The notes under the pieces were generated by a model that was given only the letters and a program-made list of their open reading frames with translations, was not told the origin of the DNA and ran no database searches. The position numbers were made by a program, and so were the translations under genes. A stretch of 64,000 nt of DNA from Lactarius indigo (Eukaryota > Basidiomycota > Agaricomycetes > Russulales > Russulaceae). Of this stretch, positions 46,201 through 62,494 are shown piece after piece; positions within the stretch are counted from its first letter, which is position 1, and each line of letters starts with the position of its first letter. The DNA is taken from contig JAFKAC010000061.1 in the NCBI GenBank assembly GCA_025766275.1, positions 285,146-349,145 of the forward strand, in the 5' to 3' direction.

Positions 46201-49200
46201 CTCGCTTGGGTGGCAGGTTGTTTCGTGGGCAAAACAAAACAAAAATACGCAAAACGCACGCAGACAGCTCGCGAGTACCACGCACAGCTGGCGTGGCTTA
46301 GGCGGGGATCAAGGAATGGTCAATTTGACGGGCGGGTGATCGCATCGCTGGAATAGGCAGTCGGTCACTGGCAGTAACGTACTGCCATTTCGTCACTGTA
46401 GGCAATGGGCGCAAAGAGAGCACGAAACTTGCGTGTGCATTGCAAACGTGCGTGGTTTCTGCGGGGGCTCAAAGTTTCTCGGGGTTCGGCACGGGAAGAG
46501 TTAAAATGAATGGGATCATTTAACAGGTTACTCTGAGTTACTCGTGATAACGACAAGAGTGTTCGTAGATTCGATTTCGGTAGTTGGGCTAGAACGGCAC
46601 CGGAGCTCGAGCACGTATTTGATCGGGCATCGGGAAATGGAAACCCGTAATGCATTGGGATGGATGCCCGTGACTCGGGGACGGCCACGCAACCAAGGCC
46701 AGCGCACATCTACGTCCCCCAAGCTTCGCATTGAACCAAGGCAAGTGCATTCCCGGGGCCGTGGTGTCAATGCAGACCAGAGATAGGAGCTGGATGTATG
46801 GCATTCTTGTCAGTACTCTATGTACGTACACCACTCCCACAGCTCATGCCAACTCGGTACTAACCCCCGGCATGCGGCGGCCGGTCTCGGCCGCCGCCGT
46901 TGATGGGAGTACTCACTGTGGGACTTGAGAACCATACAGTATCACTCCTTTGTCACGCACAGACAGAGCCACTGTCAGTTATTTACCGTGCAAAGAGACT
47001 CGGGTTGCCGCTTTGGGGAAAGTAGGGGGGCGCCACTGAGCGGCTCCTACACTAGTGCAAGATTTGCTTAAATTGTTCGACTGCAACCGGGAGGCACTTC
47101 GATTTCACGACTCGAATAAGTATAATGAGGTTATGGGGTGCATATGTGGAACGTGCGTCAGGTTGATGCGCTGTCACCATTGCGTTGCGCCAGTGATCAA
47201 CGGCGACCATTGTATGTTTGTGCCGTGGGTTTTCCACCTTGCCCATGCGGACCACATACCTAGGTGCGAATAGACCTCAGTTCTCCAGGCCGCACCTGTA
47301 CGTTCAGGGGAGACGATTGCCGGTTGCTAGCCACTTCACTCTCGCTTCGGGTTTACATCGTGGTTAGATGTGGAGACGACGGAGAATCATCGACGCAATG
47401 TCGTCGTTTCTTGCCGTGGGTATTTAGAATGGAGTAGAGTATCGCCAGAGGTAAGCATGCGGTGCATATCTTTGTACAAGGAAGGGTCTCGACCCTTCTC
47501 TCCCTGCTTCGCCCATTCCACATCTTCGCTTCGTAGTTGGATTTCCTCGAATAGGCGTGTTCGCGATAGAGTAAAGAACCCACCCCGGTGAAACTACGAA
47601 GCGTGAACCGCGGGCGGTTCTTGTTCCTTCGGCCTTCCTCCTTCCCGTTCCCGCTACTTACCAGGGTACGACCCGCTTCCATTCGTCCGACAGCCGCACG
47701 AATGAACGCGGGCCGGGAGGGAGAGAGAAAAGATTGGAACAGGTGAGGACATGGTAGGGCGGGACCGCCAGTGTGGTCCGCACCGGCGGCGCATGCCCCT
47801 GTAAGCCTGAGGCCAAGTGATAATAAAGTTCGACGGAGCCGCCTGCGCACTTGATGTGTTCCATACAAAGAGAAGTAACAATGCGCCTTCAGGCATGCGG
47901 GAGGTATGTGGGCGAGAGAGAACGGTAATGGCAGCGCGAGGAGACAGGCCCACCGAACAGGCATGAATGGAATAGAAGCGGGACGCAGTAACACCTGGTG
48001 GAAATGGTACTATAACAAATTAGCGCGACAACTCACGCAAGAGGAACGGCACGAGGTCCGTGAGCCATGGTGCCGGGCCAGACACCTCCTTCTGTTCGGC
48101 GCCTGTGCGCACATACGACTGCTGTCACGGCCGTCCTTGCTCTATAGACGAAACAGGGCGAATTGTGAAGAGCAGAGAGAGCGCTGCACATGCGGCACGA
48201 AAGTTCGTCTGTCTATCGAATAAGCTCTTTGCATGGCATACAGTATGTGGGGAAGTGTGGGAAAAACGAGGAGGCGGGTGGATCATTCAACCTGAAGCGC
48301 GTACTACTTCTACAGTAGTAGGACACGCCTTACAGGCGAGCTGGTGCCACAAAACGCCGGACGGCAAGATTGGACGGCCAAACGCAGCAACGCAGGGCAA
48401 AGGGAAATGAAAATACTACTATCATAGGGATCACCTGACTCGGACCGTACTTCTGGGACCGGGTGGTAGAGTCGTCAGCAGACCACACCTGCCGCTATCG
48501 AAGAGCCGCCGTGTGTCGTATGGACGCTTCGACGTTACAGCAGCCCACCCTGCGTGGCAGAAAAAAAAAAAGTAATGGGAGTGCCTCTTTGGCTGGCGTC
48601 AGGAACTGTTCCGGCGCAAAATCATGAGACATCCACGCGCCTCGCGCACGGCGTTCCTCGCCTGGCGGCCGCAGCGCGCGTCACAGTCCTTCTGCGTCAA
48701 GAGGTTCTCGTTTAAGCAGCCCCCAGCCTCGATGTAGCCCATTTCGATCGACGACGTCCACCACTTGCTCCAACGAATCATTGGGAGCGCTGCGGGGGCG
48801 CTTCATTGAGATCAGCATCTGAATTGTCACTAAACGGGGATGGGCTGGCGCCAATCACTGCTTAATTCTGATCGAATCATTTTTATATCCCTGTCGGGCG
48901 TAATGTGAGTTGCTGCTACATGTCTTGACTCGCGCAACGCCGCCTCAGTCTATCTCACGTCAAAGTATGCTTTCTAGATCAACGCGCAGTGCAATGCCTA
49001 TATTCGGTTTGCTGTTCCTAGATTGTGCACAACTCTGTCGGACGTTACGAGCGCTGTCACGATGAGAAGCACCAATCAATGAAAAGGGTTGACATAAGAG
49101 TGTATTCTGGGCAACACAATATTTGGGCGCGGTTTCAGTCGACGATGTCGGCCTACGTACACCAAAGATTCTCGCCATGGGAATTGTCCAAGAGGAGGGC

Positions 49201-51369
49201 TTTACAGTCGGAATATGAGGCGAGATGCTACGAGCTAGAAATGTAGGGACCCAGTGGCGTCAATATGATATGTGAAAATGTGGCGACTCCCAAAATTTCA
49301 GACAAACCGTATTATTTTTGGTACCAAGCGCCAGCTGAGTGGTGTGCCTCAACGAATGAGAAGGCAATGAGATCACCTGATCAAGGCTAGCCACCACACG
49401 ACTGATAGGTGCGGGCCAAGCATTGGCAAAGGATATCACTTGACTGTTAGCACCAGGGGTTATGAAACGTCGAATAGGAGCCGATGCAGGGCGTAAATCA
49501 CCCCTCGAAAGAATTCCGAGATCCCACAGATGCCTTGGTTTGGGTGCTCCACGCAGATAAGAAGCGAGAGTTTCGGTCCGGGTCATTTCAATCCTTACCC
49601 GAGTCGGGTAAGACAAAAGTATGTGACGACGAACCACATAAGGTATGATGTTGAGGAGTTTAGGGAGAAGGGGGTCTGTATCGAGATACAAGTCCCGATA
49701 GCGAATTGAAAAGTGGAGATGGGCCTCTCAACTCTCCGGTAGTCTCATGAGGAAGGCAATTGGACAGCAAGACGTCACTGGTTTTGTATCTTCTTCAAAG
49801 GGAATGGGCAAGAAGTAAGATCCGAGGGTATTTTCGATGGGAACTTCGTCTGGGAATATGCATATCCCACAGCTACACGAAACTGCTTGGCGCTGACGCT
49901 AAAAGGCATCTGGACTCCTGACTTTGAAATTCACATCGGGTCAATATTTGATGCTACTTGGGCCCCAGATATCTTGAACATACCTCTCCCTTAAGCGGTA
50001 AGAACGCGAAGGAATTACAGGCACTTCTTAGGGAATTTATCCTGACATGGTGTGGTGACCTTAGCGGTCGAGGTCACTCTACGTCATCGTTTGGTAAGCT
50101 GTACGTTTGGGTCAGAAGTTGAGAGCCTTCAGTCATGATCCTAACTGTCAACAGGACCGAGGCATATGGGCACGATTTCTAGAAAGAGGCAAAAAAAAAG
50201 AACAAGTGAAAATTGAACTTCTTGTCGAATTAACTTACGAAATATATGCCTACATGCCGGTTTTGTGTTTGCCGAACAACTCCATGAGTGGAGCGCACCA
50301 GCCCCAGAGAGACCACTTTCGGCATGAGAATTAAGGGTGCAGAAATAACATCACGGCAATTCGGAGCGCGATGAGAGGTAATTGCGACAACGCCGACCGT
50401 GGTAGCCTGTCTGTCTGGAGAGAAGGGTGTGCGTCGGGGATTCGTAAGAGTAGACACATAAGCATTTCCCATAGCCCAGCATCATATTTGAATTTGAAGT
50501 AACTTGGGTTGACAAGCGTTGTTCTCTGCTCTCCTAGGCTTTATAGACGGATGATGAACGATGAACGTCGATGAATATCATGAACTTGAATGTTAGCATC
50601 CGAGTCCGCACCTCCGTAATTCTCACGTGACCATAGTTCGAGTTCCAGAAGTGCAACTACGTGTCCGACCTCGGAGCCTGAGTCCACTACTCCCGGGCCA
50701 GTTGGAACCTCTTCTCGCTAACTTGCATTCGAAACAGTCAAGATGTACGTACAAGTTGTCTTGACTCCATCCTTCTTCATTACTCACAAGCCTATGGTGT
50801 TTGTGTGGCTGCCAACAGGACCGCTACTGGTTGTGCCAGTCACGGTCATTTTCGAGATCGAAGGACTGTTTTGTTCTCGGACTATTGTTCACACATGCAC
50901 GAGGGTACGAGAATTCTTTGGAGCTCAGGGCGGTTGGCAGACTTGTATTCAAGGGTTGGCGTACAGGCCCGTTCAAGGAGTCACTGACAGCCTGAAGCTG
51001 GTTGATGTGCCCACCTTTTCCCTGTCAAGAGTCGGTGCTTGAATATGGGTTCACGCTACGGGTGAAAGCCCCTGCTACGATATCTTGTTCAGTTGCGTTC
51101 AATCACGCATGAGTAATTCATCTCTGGCCGTGGAAGTCCGGGAAGTCGTCGAATACTTCAGCCATGTGGGACCCACGCTTCTTAGGCCTTTAACTGGCCT
51201 TCCCGGTAGTGGAGCACCTAATGCGACACCAAGAAGGCCATAATTCCGAGGATCTTTGCGCATAACCATAGCCACCGGTGCGTCCCGTCTCGTGCGTCCC
51301 ATACGGATTGTTTGGATCGTCTTGACTATCTATGTCTAGGACCGCATGGACGCTGTTGTTCTAATTTAC
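43226..51369. other. About 8 kb without a supported gene
   Basis: 43226-44100 is the 5' region of the GATA gene, with CT-rich tracts. The longest frames (47353-47994 minus, 213 codons; 49260-49691 minus, 143 codons) lack recognisable motifs. The 49260-49691 frame has protein-like hydrophobic patches (LLNIIPYVVRRHILLSYP) but no splice-joined neighbours. From about 51070 the sequence is the 5' part of the 2.7-kb tandem unit. Confidence 0.35.
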
Positions 51370-51376
51370 TATATAG
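51370..51376 (+). promoter_or_regulatory. TATA box of glycoside-hydrolase-like copy A
   Basis: TATATAG followed by GGCCCCATC, 60 bp before the ATG. The same element lies 62 bp before the ATG of copy B. Confidence 0.6.
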
Positions 51377-51429
51377 GGCCCCATCCGACGGTCTTGTTTT
51401 CCAGTTTCACTGGCCCTCTAGTTGTCGTC

Positions 51430-53419
51430 ATGCGGCTGCTTTTGCTTCTAATCCTCGCTCATTCAGTTTTTGCCGCGAAATGGTGCGAGCTTTTACTCTG
51501 AAAGGAACGAGCTCATTGGGATTATTAGGTGCGGCAAAGTGTACAAAGCTGGCCAGCCTATTGACCCCCCTGGAGGCCAGTTCCCCCTCCCGGTGACGAC
51601 TGCAACACCTCAATTGGCCTTAAGATGCAACCCTGCACTAATCCCTTTCCTTCCCGACGACCTCGCGGACAATTCTTCTAGCCTGATCCTCGTTGACGCT
51701 CTTGTGCGGTATCAGGCAATTGCGGGAGCCCAGCCTCTGGTCGTACCCTCCTCCCCAGATACCGAATTACGTGTGAACGTATCCATTGATGGAATGCATC
51801 TGGCTTCTGGAACAGTTCCCTTGAATGGATCGACCTCCATTCCATTCTCTCTATCCGCATTATCGCCTCGCTTGGAGCCGTATTCCCTGACTTGTACCGC
51901 AACGCTGTCGTCACCCGAACAGAATTTCACATCCGCTCCCACAAACCTGACTTACCTTCCGTCGCCTCCTGCATTCATAGGTTCTATCACAAAGTTCGAC
52001 CTACGAACAGGTGGGCTCCTTGCAAAGCGAGCGAATACGCAGGGGCCATATGAACCGGTTTTTCCCGTCGGTTTCTATACCCAATTTGGGGGTTACTTAG
52101 AAGGAAACAATACCGTGCTAGAAGTGCTTAAGGGCCAGGGGTATAGTACTCAACTTTTACGTATCAGATAGCAGTTAATAATCTCACGTTTTCAGTATCA
52201 ACGTGGTAAGTGTGCTCACCAGGTAGCTACATCAACCTTTTAACGCGTCGGTAAACACAGGTGCATCCCATTCCCACATTTGACAATTTGACGGCGTTCA
52301 ACATCATGGTCGACAAGATGGAGGAGCTTGGCTTATGGCTGATGTATGATATGCGCTGGTCAGTCATTCCTCTGTGCTGCTCGCCCAGACTCTTGAATTT
52401 AGTCTCTAGGGACTACATGAATTCGACGTCAGTCACGGAACAAGTCACATCACTCAGGAACCGGACGAACCTTCTACTGTATTATACGGCAGACGAACCT
52501 GACGGTTCTGAAGATCCTCTTGCAGCGCCTGCATCTGCTGCCGCCCTCATCAACTCGCTTGATCCTTACCGACCGTCGTCCCTCGTTCTCAACTGCCAGG
52601 ATTACTTCTTCTCTGACTATTCTGCTGGGACACCCATTCTGATGCAAGACGCGTATCCTATCGGCATCAACGCGACTTTCAGTGTTCGGTGGCATACACC
52701 TTGCACGCTTACACAGGGCGACTGCGGGTGCGACAATTGTGTCGGCGATTTTGAGGACATCCGCAACCGCATGGACGATTTCGCCACGCGACTCGAGGTG
52801 CTCGGCTGGGAGCGATCCAAAAGCGTCTGGACCGTGCCACAAGGCTTTGGATCTTCAGAGTACGTTATCCGTCTATTCGCTCCGCAGATTCTTTGTTCCC
52901 GGTTCCGTTGGCGGCAATCGACGGGGACCCCGGCTCTTCTGACGATGTGTGATCATTGCGCTCTTTAGGTACTGGTCGCGCACGCCGACAGGCGCCGAAT
53001 TCCTTGTGCAGACGATCGTCGCGGTCAACGCGGGCGCGCGGGGTTCCGTCTCCTGGACCGACCCGACCACGGCGGACATCAAGGCCGCTGCATCTGCGTT
53101 TGCCAGCGCGCTCCCCGAGCTCACGCCCTTCCTACTGTCTTCGTCTTTGTCTCAGCCGCCCGTCCACTTTTCCCGCGTCGTCACGCCCAATCGGCTGGAC
53201 ATTGGCGTGTGGACTTCCGCGGAGGGCTCGACGCTGGTCGTTGCCGCCAATTTGAACTACTTTGCCGTCGATATCACGCTCGACGAGGTGCTCTCTGCCT
53301 CTGAATTCAAATATTTGACCCTGGTAAACCCTCGTATGGTACTGGATGGGGGTGCCAGGATTGAGGGCACGCAGATTGCATTTGGGAGCGTGCAATCAGG
53401 CGCGTGGATCTTCGGGTAA
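51430..53419 (+). CDS. Secreted glycoside-hydrolase-like (TIM-barrel) protein, copy A
   Basis: Six exons, 51430-51482, 51529-52140, 52196-52205 (10 nt), 52261-52358, 52410-52859 and 52969-53419; 557 aa with all phases consistent. Signal peptide MRLLLLLILAHSVFA. Then a beta-sandwich-like domain (about residues 20-200), FPVGFYTQFGGYLEG, and a barrel-like region with NVVHPIPTFDN, LWLMYDMRW, LLLYYTADEPDG (Glu a candidate acid/base), ILMQDAYPI and a CGCDNC segment. A C-terminal beta-domain ends GAWIFG. I recall this family in basidiomycetes as glycoside-hydrolase-fold proteins of unassigned substrate. Extracellular action is inferred from the signal peptide. Tandem neighbour of copy B. Confidence 0.87.
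52196..52205 (+). other. 10-nt micro-exon of copy A
   Basis: TATCAACGTG between two 55-nt introns. It supplies I-N-V in GINVVHPIP. Skipping it puts the next exon out of frame. The equivalent AATCAACGTG is at 54921-54930 and 12776-12767. Confidence 0.85.
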
Positions 53420-54089
53420 TCCTGTCGAGTTGGTGGACAGTGTCACGTATAATGGACAACTTTACGGATACGTTAGTTAGTGACTTGTGACACTCCCATG
53501 CTCATTGTGTCTAAGTTATCTTCAGAGCTCTCTCTTCGAACTTTTGGATGAGTCAGCGCTAGTCAGCCATCGTGATTGCACATTCGGAAATAGGCGTCGC
53601 GTACGTGTTTCAAGCTTCACGTCGCGAGCGCTTGTATGAGGTGGTAGCCTGATGATCTCCCTACTTTTCCTGTCGAGGGTCTTCGAGTCATCGCTTTGGC
53701 ACGGGGACGTGCTAATGGACAAAGTATTTGCTACGGTATCCTGTTCATTTTTATATCAATCTCGCTTGAACGATTCGCTTCTGGCCATGGAAATTCCGGG
53801 AAATCCCCGGTTAACCCCCTCAACTACATAGGAGCCCATACTTCTGGGTAATAGTTTGTATTTTTTTTTCGAGGCATTGCTACAATCTGTTCTGAACCCA
53901 ACCTCATACCGATCGACTTTTGCTGGGCGTTCTCGATAGCGGGACAGCTTAGGCAATTTCGGGAATCTCACAGTGCCAGTGGGCGACGAGGGTCTCTACT
54001 CCTGAACCGAGGCCACTGGTAATATTGAACGCATGAATCGTCTTGGCTACCAATGTCCGAGGCTGTATGAACGTCCTTATCCCCGCTAC

Positions 54090-54096
54090 TATATAG
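54090..54096 (+). promoter_or_regulatory. TATA box of glycoside-hydrolase-like copy B
   Basis: TATATAG followed by GGCCCCATC, 62 bp before the ATG, matching copy A. Confidence 0.6.
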
Positions 54097-54151
54097 GGCC
54101 CCATCGATTTGACACCCCCGTCTTGTGTTCACTAGTCCTCTAGTCGACGTC

Positions 54152-56114
54152 ATGTGGGTGCTTTTGTCCCTGCTCTTCGCTCACTCAGTTTTCGCGGGGA
54201 GATGGTGCGAGTGTTTATTTTATGATACGATCGAGGCTCATGGGGTTACTAGGTGTGGCAAAGAGTACAGACCTAACCAACCTATTACCCCCCGTTGGGG
54301 CCAATTTCCCCTCCCGGCGACTACCACAACGCCTCAATTGGCCCTAAGATGCAACGCTGCCCTAATGCCTTTCCTCCCCGATGACCTCGCAGACAATTCT
54401 TCTAGCCTGATCATTGTCGACGCTCTTGTGCGGTACCAGGAAATTGCGGGGGCTAAGCCTCTGATCTTGCCCTCCTCTCCAGATGCTGAATTATCTGTGA
54501 ACGTGTTTGCCGATGGGACGCCTCTAACTTCTGGGACAGTCTCCTTGAATGGATCAGTTACCCTTCCGTTCTCTTTATCCGCGCTATCGCCTCGCTCGAA
54601 GCCATATTCCCTGACTTGCACCGGGACGCTGTCGTCACCCGAACAGAGTTTCAAATCCACTGCTACAAACCTGGCTTATGTCCCGTCGCCTCCTGATTCC
54701 ATAGGCTCCATCACGAAACTCGACCAACGAACAGGTGGTCTCCTTGTGAAGCGGGCGAATACGCAGGATCCATATGAACCAATTTTCCCTGTTGGCTTCT
54801 TTACAACGTTCGGAGGTTACCTGGAAGGAAATGATGGCGTACTAGAAACGCTTCAGAGCCAAGGGTGCGTGCCGTTTCCAACTTTCATGGGTCGACTAGC
54901 AGTTGATAGTTTCACGTCAGAATCAACGTGGTGAGTGTGCTTAAGCAGCTGTATCAACCTCATAAAGCGTCGACACGCACAGGTGCACCCCATTCCCCCG
55001 TTTGATGACATGGCAGCGTTCAATCGCATGGCCGACAAGATGGAGGAGCTTGGCTTATGGCTGATGTATGATATGCGCTGGTCAGTCTTCCTCTGTACTG
55101 CTCGTCCAGACTCTTAAATTTACTCACCAGGGACTACATGAATTCGACATCAGTCACTGAACAAGTCACGTCGATCATGAACCGGGCGAACCTTCTATTG
55201 TATTATACGGCAGATGAACCTGATGGTTCTGAAGACCCTCCTTGGGCGGCTGCGGGTGCTGCCACGCTAATTAATTCACTCGATCCTTACCGACCGTCGT
55301 CGCTCTGTCTCAATTGCGAGGACTACTTGTTCAATCACTACGCTGCTGTGACACCTATTCTGATGCAAGACACGTATCCTATCGGCATCAATCCGAACTA
55401 CAGCGTCATGTACGACACGCCTTGCACGACCGAACAGGGATGCTGTGGATGCGACAATTGCGTTGGCGATTTTGAGGACATCCGCAACCGCATGGACGAT
55501 TTCGCCACGCGGCTCGAGGCACTCGGCTGGGAGCGTTCCAAGGCTGTTTGGGCGATACCGCAGGGCTTTGGATCCACACAGTACGTCGCTCGTCGATTCG
55601 TTTACGGCTTCCCTTGTTGCCAGTTCCGCGGCACGGCTCTTCTGACGCTGCGCCCTTTAGGTTCTGGGACCGCACGCCGTCATACACAGAGTTCCTGGTG
55701 GAGATGATCGTCTCGGTCAACGCGGGCGCGCGGGGTTCTATCGCCTGGACCGACCCAACCACGGCGGGCATCAAGGCCGCTGCGTCTCAGTTTGCCAGCG
55801 CGCTCCCCGAGCTCACACCCTTCCTGCTGTCTTCGCCGCTGTCTTCACCGCCCGTCCAGTTCGCCCACGTCGTCACGCCGAATCGGTTGGACTTTGGCGT
55901 GTGGGTTTCCTCGGGAGGCAAGGCGCTGATCATGGCCGCGAACTTGAACTACTTCCCCGTCTCGATCGCGCTCGACGACGTGCTCTCCGCCACGCAATTC
56001 AATGGGTTGAACCTGGTGAACCCTCGTTTGGTGGTAGATGGGGGTGCCAGGATCGAGGGTACGCAGGTTCAGTTTTCAGGGAGCGTGCTATCAGGCGCGT
56101 GGATCTTCGGGTGA
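54152..56114 (+). CDS. Secreted glycoside-hydrolase-like (TIM-barrel) protein, copy B
   Basis: Exons 54152-54204, 54253-54864, 54921-54930 (10 nt), 54983-55080, 55131-55580 and 55661-56114; 558 aa, phases consistent. Exons 1-5 have exactly the same lengths as copy A, and introns differ by only a few bases except the last (80 against 109 nt). Signal peptide MWVLLSLLFAHSVFA. It shares YTADEPDG, LMQDTYPI, CCGCDNC and the GAWIFG end. The start-to-start distance to copy A is 2722 bp, and the upstream flank is also similar, so gene and promoter were duplicated together. Substrate unknown. Confidence 0.87.
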
Positions 56115-56834
56115 TCCTGTCGAGTGGGTGGACCATGTTGCGTATGCGATTTGACGGAAACGATTTCTTCCGGGTTCCTACATTCAGTGAGTCTTCCGCG
56201 TGGGGAGGTAGCGGGTCCCAGATAAGAGTTACTCGGCGCATGATATACCATAATTAAGAGGTTGTCGAATATGGATACCCTGCGCGTGCTCCGTTTGCGT
56301 CTGATTCGATCTTGTCATGACATGCTGTTGTGACGTTTTCACGTAGTATGGCGCGTCGGCGTCGGCGTCCGGTCACCAGTTGAGGTCCGAGAGGAAGTGA
56401 CGGATACCTCAATATGACTTGGAGAGATGGATTTACCTCCACTAAATGACTCCTCGTTGGGAGTCGTATCCGCACTGTTACGGCATTAGAGTACTATGTA
56501 TCCTAATGCATTGACCTATAGACTCTATCTGAGGGACGGCAAGTCGTGGCCTCATCCAAGAACACGCGCGTAAATTCGAGTCCTGATAAGTTACCTGGGT
56601 CTAGTATCAAGCACACTCAGCCAGTCGCGCCCGTTTGACCAACCTACCCACGGGGCCTACCGATTCAAGCCTATACAAGCGCGACAACTACTGCAGGGGA
56701 ATGGCGGAGTTGATGCGTCAGTAATTTGTACGTATCTTACAAAGCGTTCAGATTTCGTGTCAGTGTAGCGTACTTGTACGAGTAGTAAAAGGCTCGACAA
56801 TGAGCGCATCATCAATAGGCCCCCAACCATCCGG
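56115..56834. other. Intergenic, no supported gene
   Basis: 3' flank of copy B. The first ~60 bases resemble the 3' flanks of copies A and D. Nothing else recognised. Confidence 0.4.
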
Positions 56835-57105
56835 ACCGGTTTACCACAATCGGGCGTCCCGAGACCTATGGAAGAGAAGTGTCTGGTGGGATACACAGGA
56901 CACATCTGGCAATAGCGGAGAATCCATCGGTACCGCAGCCTGGTTTCGACCCAGAGGTAATGCCATTGAAGCGCTCCAGGGCGGCAGGGCCACATGGTCG
57001 TCGTACAGCCAGAGGACCAACCAGCCAAACACGCGCTTGCCCTTCGAAAGTCAATAAACATTTAGCAACGAGATCATCTCAGCCACTGTCTGTACATTGA
57101 CGATC
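56835..57105 (-). pseudogene. Sedolisin (S53) C-terminal relic
   Basis: Minus-strand pieces in shifting frames: NVQTVAEMISLLNVY near 57100, FGWLVLWLYDDH, then an ITSGSKPGCGTDGFSAIA segment near 56960-56910, and RDARLW. They match the end of S53 peptidases (intron-borne NVQTVAG, SGSNPGCGTDGFPA). It is heavily decayed and only about 270 bp long. It lies head to head with the lipoamide dehydrogenase gene, about 140 bp upstream of it. Confidence 0.6.
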
Positions 57106-57245
57106 AACTCGGAGCTCAAGAGCATTGGGGTACGATAGATGGAAAGCTGGGGAGAGGAGTACTACTACGGCGGTGGGTTATTCCGGATCCGAATAATTAA
57201 TACGCGAAATAATTTGGTCAGCCCCATTCAACTTATTCATTCACC

Positions 57246-60689
<3,444 letters not shown>

Positions 60690-61300
60690 GTCATATCAGA
60701 GACGTAGCAAGGTCCCCCAGGAGGCGATCAACCGTCTCCCCCCCCTTGCTCTCCATCTATTTCAAGGTCAGTGGTTACCTGACTTGACGAAGACACTCCC
60801 TGACGCGTATGACATAGCGTTCGAGCAGCGCAGAACGGAGACGCACATGATCGACACTCCCGTGCGAGTTTCCTCGTCGACCAACATGTCCCCATACATG
60901 ACAACGGCCCTCGACGGCAACGGCACGTATCTTCTTGCGACCGCTGCCGGATGCCGCCAGCTCATTTCTTTCCCCATGCGAACAGGTACATTAGCCCAGA
61001 GGCAATGTATGATACGAGCTCTTTGCAGTAGTAAACCACGAGGGCCAGATCTACCATGGACATTACACAAGCTTTGCGCGCTTCCAGGATACGTGCATGC
61101 CGATGTTTCCTTCCCACCTATCACACGTGCTCACTCACCCGAATCTTCATCCATGCCATCACAGTGGTCCCGCTGCTTCGACGACGACAAGGTGACTCCC
61201 GCGACGCTCGCAGATGTTCTTGGGAAAACAGCGCCGATATACATGGCGTTCTATGTGAAGCGACGACTGGACTATGAGCCGTATCACTACTACGCCGTCG
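60690..61300 (+). pseudogene. Ubiquitin-specific protease (USP/UBP) C-terminal remnant
   Basis: Pieces of a USP-type deubiquitinase catalytic domain in order: SYQRRSKVPQEAINRLPPLA near 60700 (after the zinc-binding part), IDTPVRVSSSTNMSPYMTTA near 60850-60910, the His box YELFAVVNHEGQIYHGHYTS at 61013-61072, SRCFDDDKVTPATL near 61175, and MAFYVKRRLDYEPY near 61240. The His-box frame is preceded directly by a stop and differs in phase from its neighbours. One base appears missing at about 61012, and the intron after FQDT does not join in phase. The Cys box is not seen. It is likely a truncated pseudogene; a full gene with several errors is possible. Confidence 0.6.
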
Positions 61301-62494
61301 TAAGTTGTCTGTGTCGATAGACTGCCTCTAACACCAATTTCCGCAACCTGCAAACCTGTATTACCACCTAGAGCCACGCTGTCAGAAGTCTTGTTTTTAA
61401 AGATAGCCCTGTTATTCAAGTACAATACTATTGGGTACATATTGATGACCTTGTGACAACTATGGCGCCTCCAGGACTCGGACTCGAATCTCCGCGACAA
61501 TGGTGGCTTGGTTTTTCGGTAAAGCTTTTCTTCTCGCTCTTGCACAGTTATAGTAGATAGTATCGTCACAGGACGCCCTCTCTTCCCTTTATATTGGCTC
61601 ATTTAGGGCCCTCACGTTTGACTGGAGGCAATACAATATTCCATTGGGACGGAGCGTGTCATTCTCAATCTTGTTTATGAACGCTATGCTCTACCGCGGC
61701 ATCTTTTCTGGCCACAATTACCCGAGGAACATTACTGACGAGCGTCTGGTATTGTTGGGAAATATGGTCAAGGGGAGGTCTGGTTTGCATTATTGATGAT
61801 GCAATGAAGGAGCCAAATGATGTCCCCCGATTGGCCGGAGAGGGTGGAGGGTTGCGTAGGAGGCGATCGGGCTGATGTCCCAATTATTATGGGTACCCTT
61901 ATTTTCATAGTATAGAAGGTACTGCAGTAGTTTGCAGGGATAGTCTACGTGCTCAATGTAAATGCTTCCGCCAGCTTGACTGTTCATACCGGACCGGACT
62001 TACCCTAGACTCTTACTTGGAACCCGGCCAGTGCGCACTCAGGCTGGTTTGACACTGCAGCGGCCGTGGGCCTAAGCCAGACATTTTATTTATCGTCGAC
62101 CTGGCTTTCTGTTCATAATAACTTTGGTCATGGACTCCGCAGGCATACCTTCACCCTAAGTCTCCATCACGGCATCACCTATCCCATACAATTTACCCTG
62201 TGGCCCTTCACTACGGTCTCACCATTCTCGTACTCAATCTTTATTCTTCGCTCATCCTACGGCGGACTATGCCCTGCTGGAGTCCTTCTCTAAGAAAAGG
62301 AAAAGAATAGCGCCTTTAATCTTCTCGCCGTAACGTCCTTGGCTCCCCCATGGACGATGGCATGTAATCCTCCGTTGCTGCTTGGTGCTGCGGCCAAGTG
62401 GACTGAATTAAAAAAGTGCACGTAATTTGCGGGTGTGAGTGCCATGTCACTGTGATTCGTCAACACTAAGAACGTTGGTGTTGTTCTTCACATG
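61301..62494. other. Intergenic, no supported gene
   Basis: No recognisable coding frame or RNA gene. A TTCGA-like motif near 61480 does not fold as a tRNA. Confidence 0.4.

Noticed and set aside
51483..51528. Apparent frameshifts between signal peptide and body in glycoside-hydrolase-like copies A and C
   Set aside because: The region is a GT-AG intron of variable length (46, 48 and 49 nt in A, B and C); after removal all three join in phase as W-C-G-K.
61440..61510. GACTCGAATC motif resembling a T-arm
   Set aside because: No D-arm, anticodon arm or acceptor stem could be placed on either strand.
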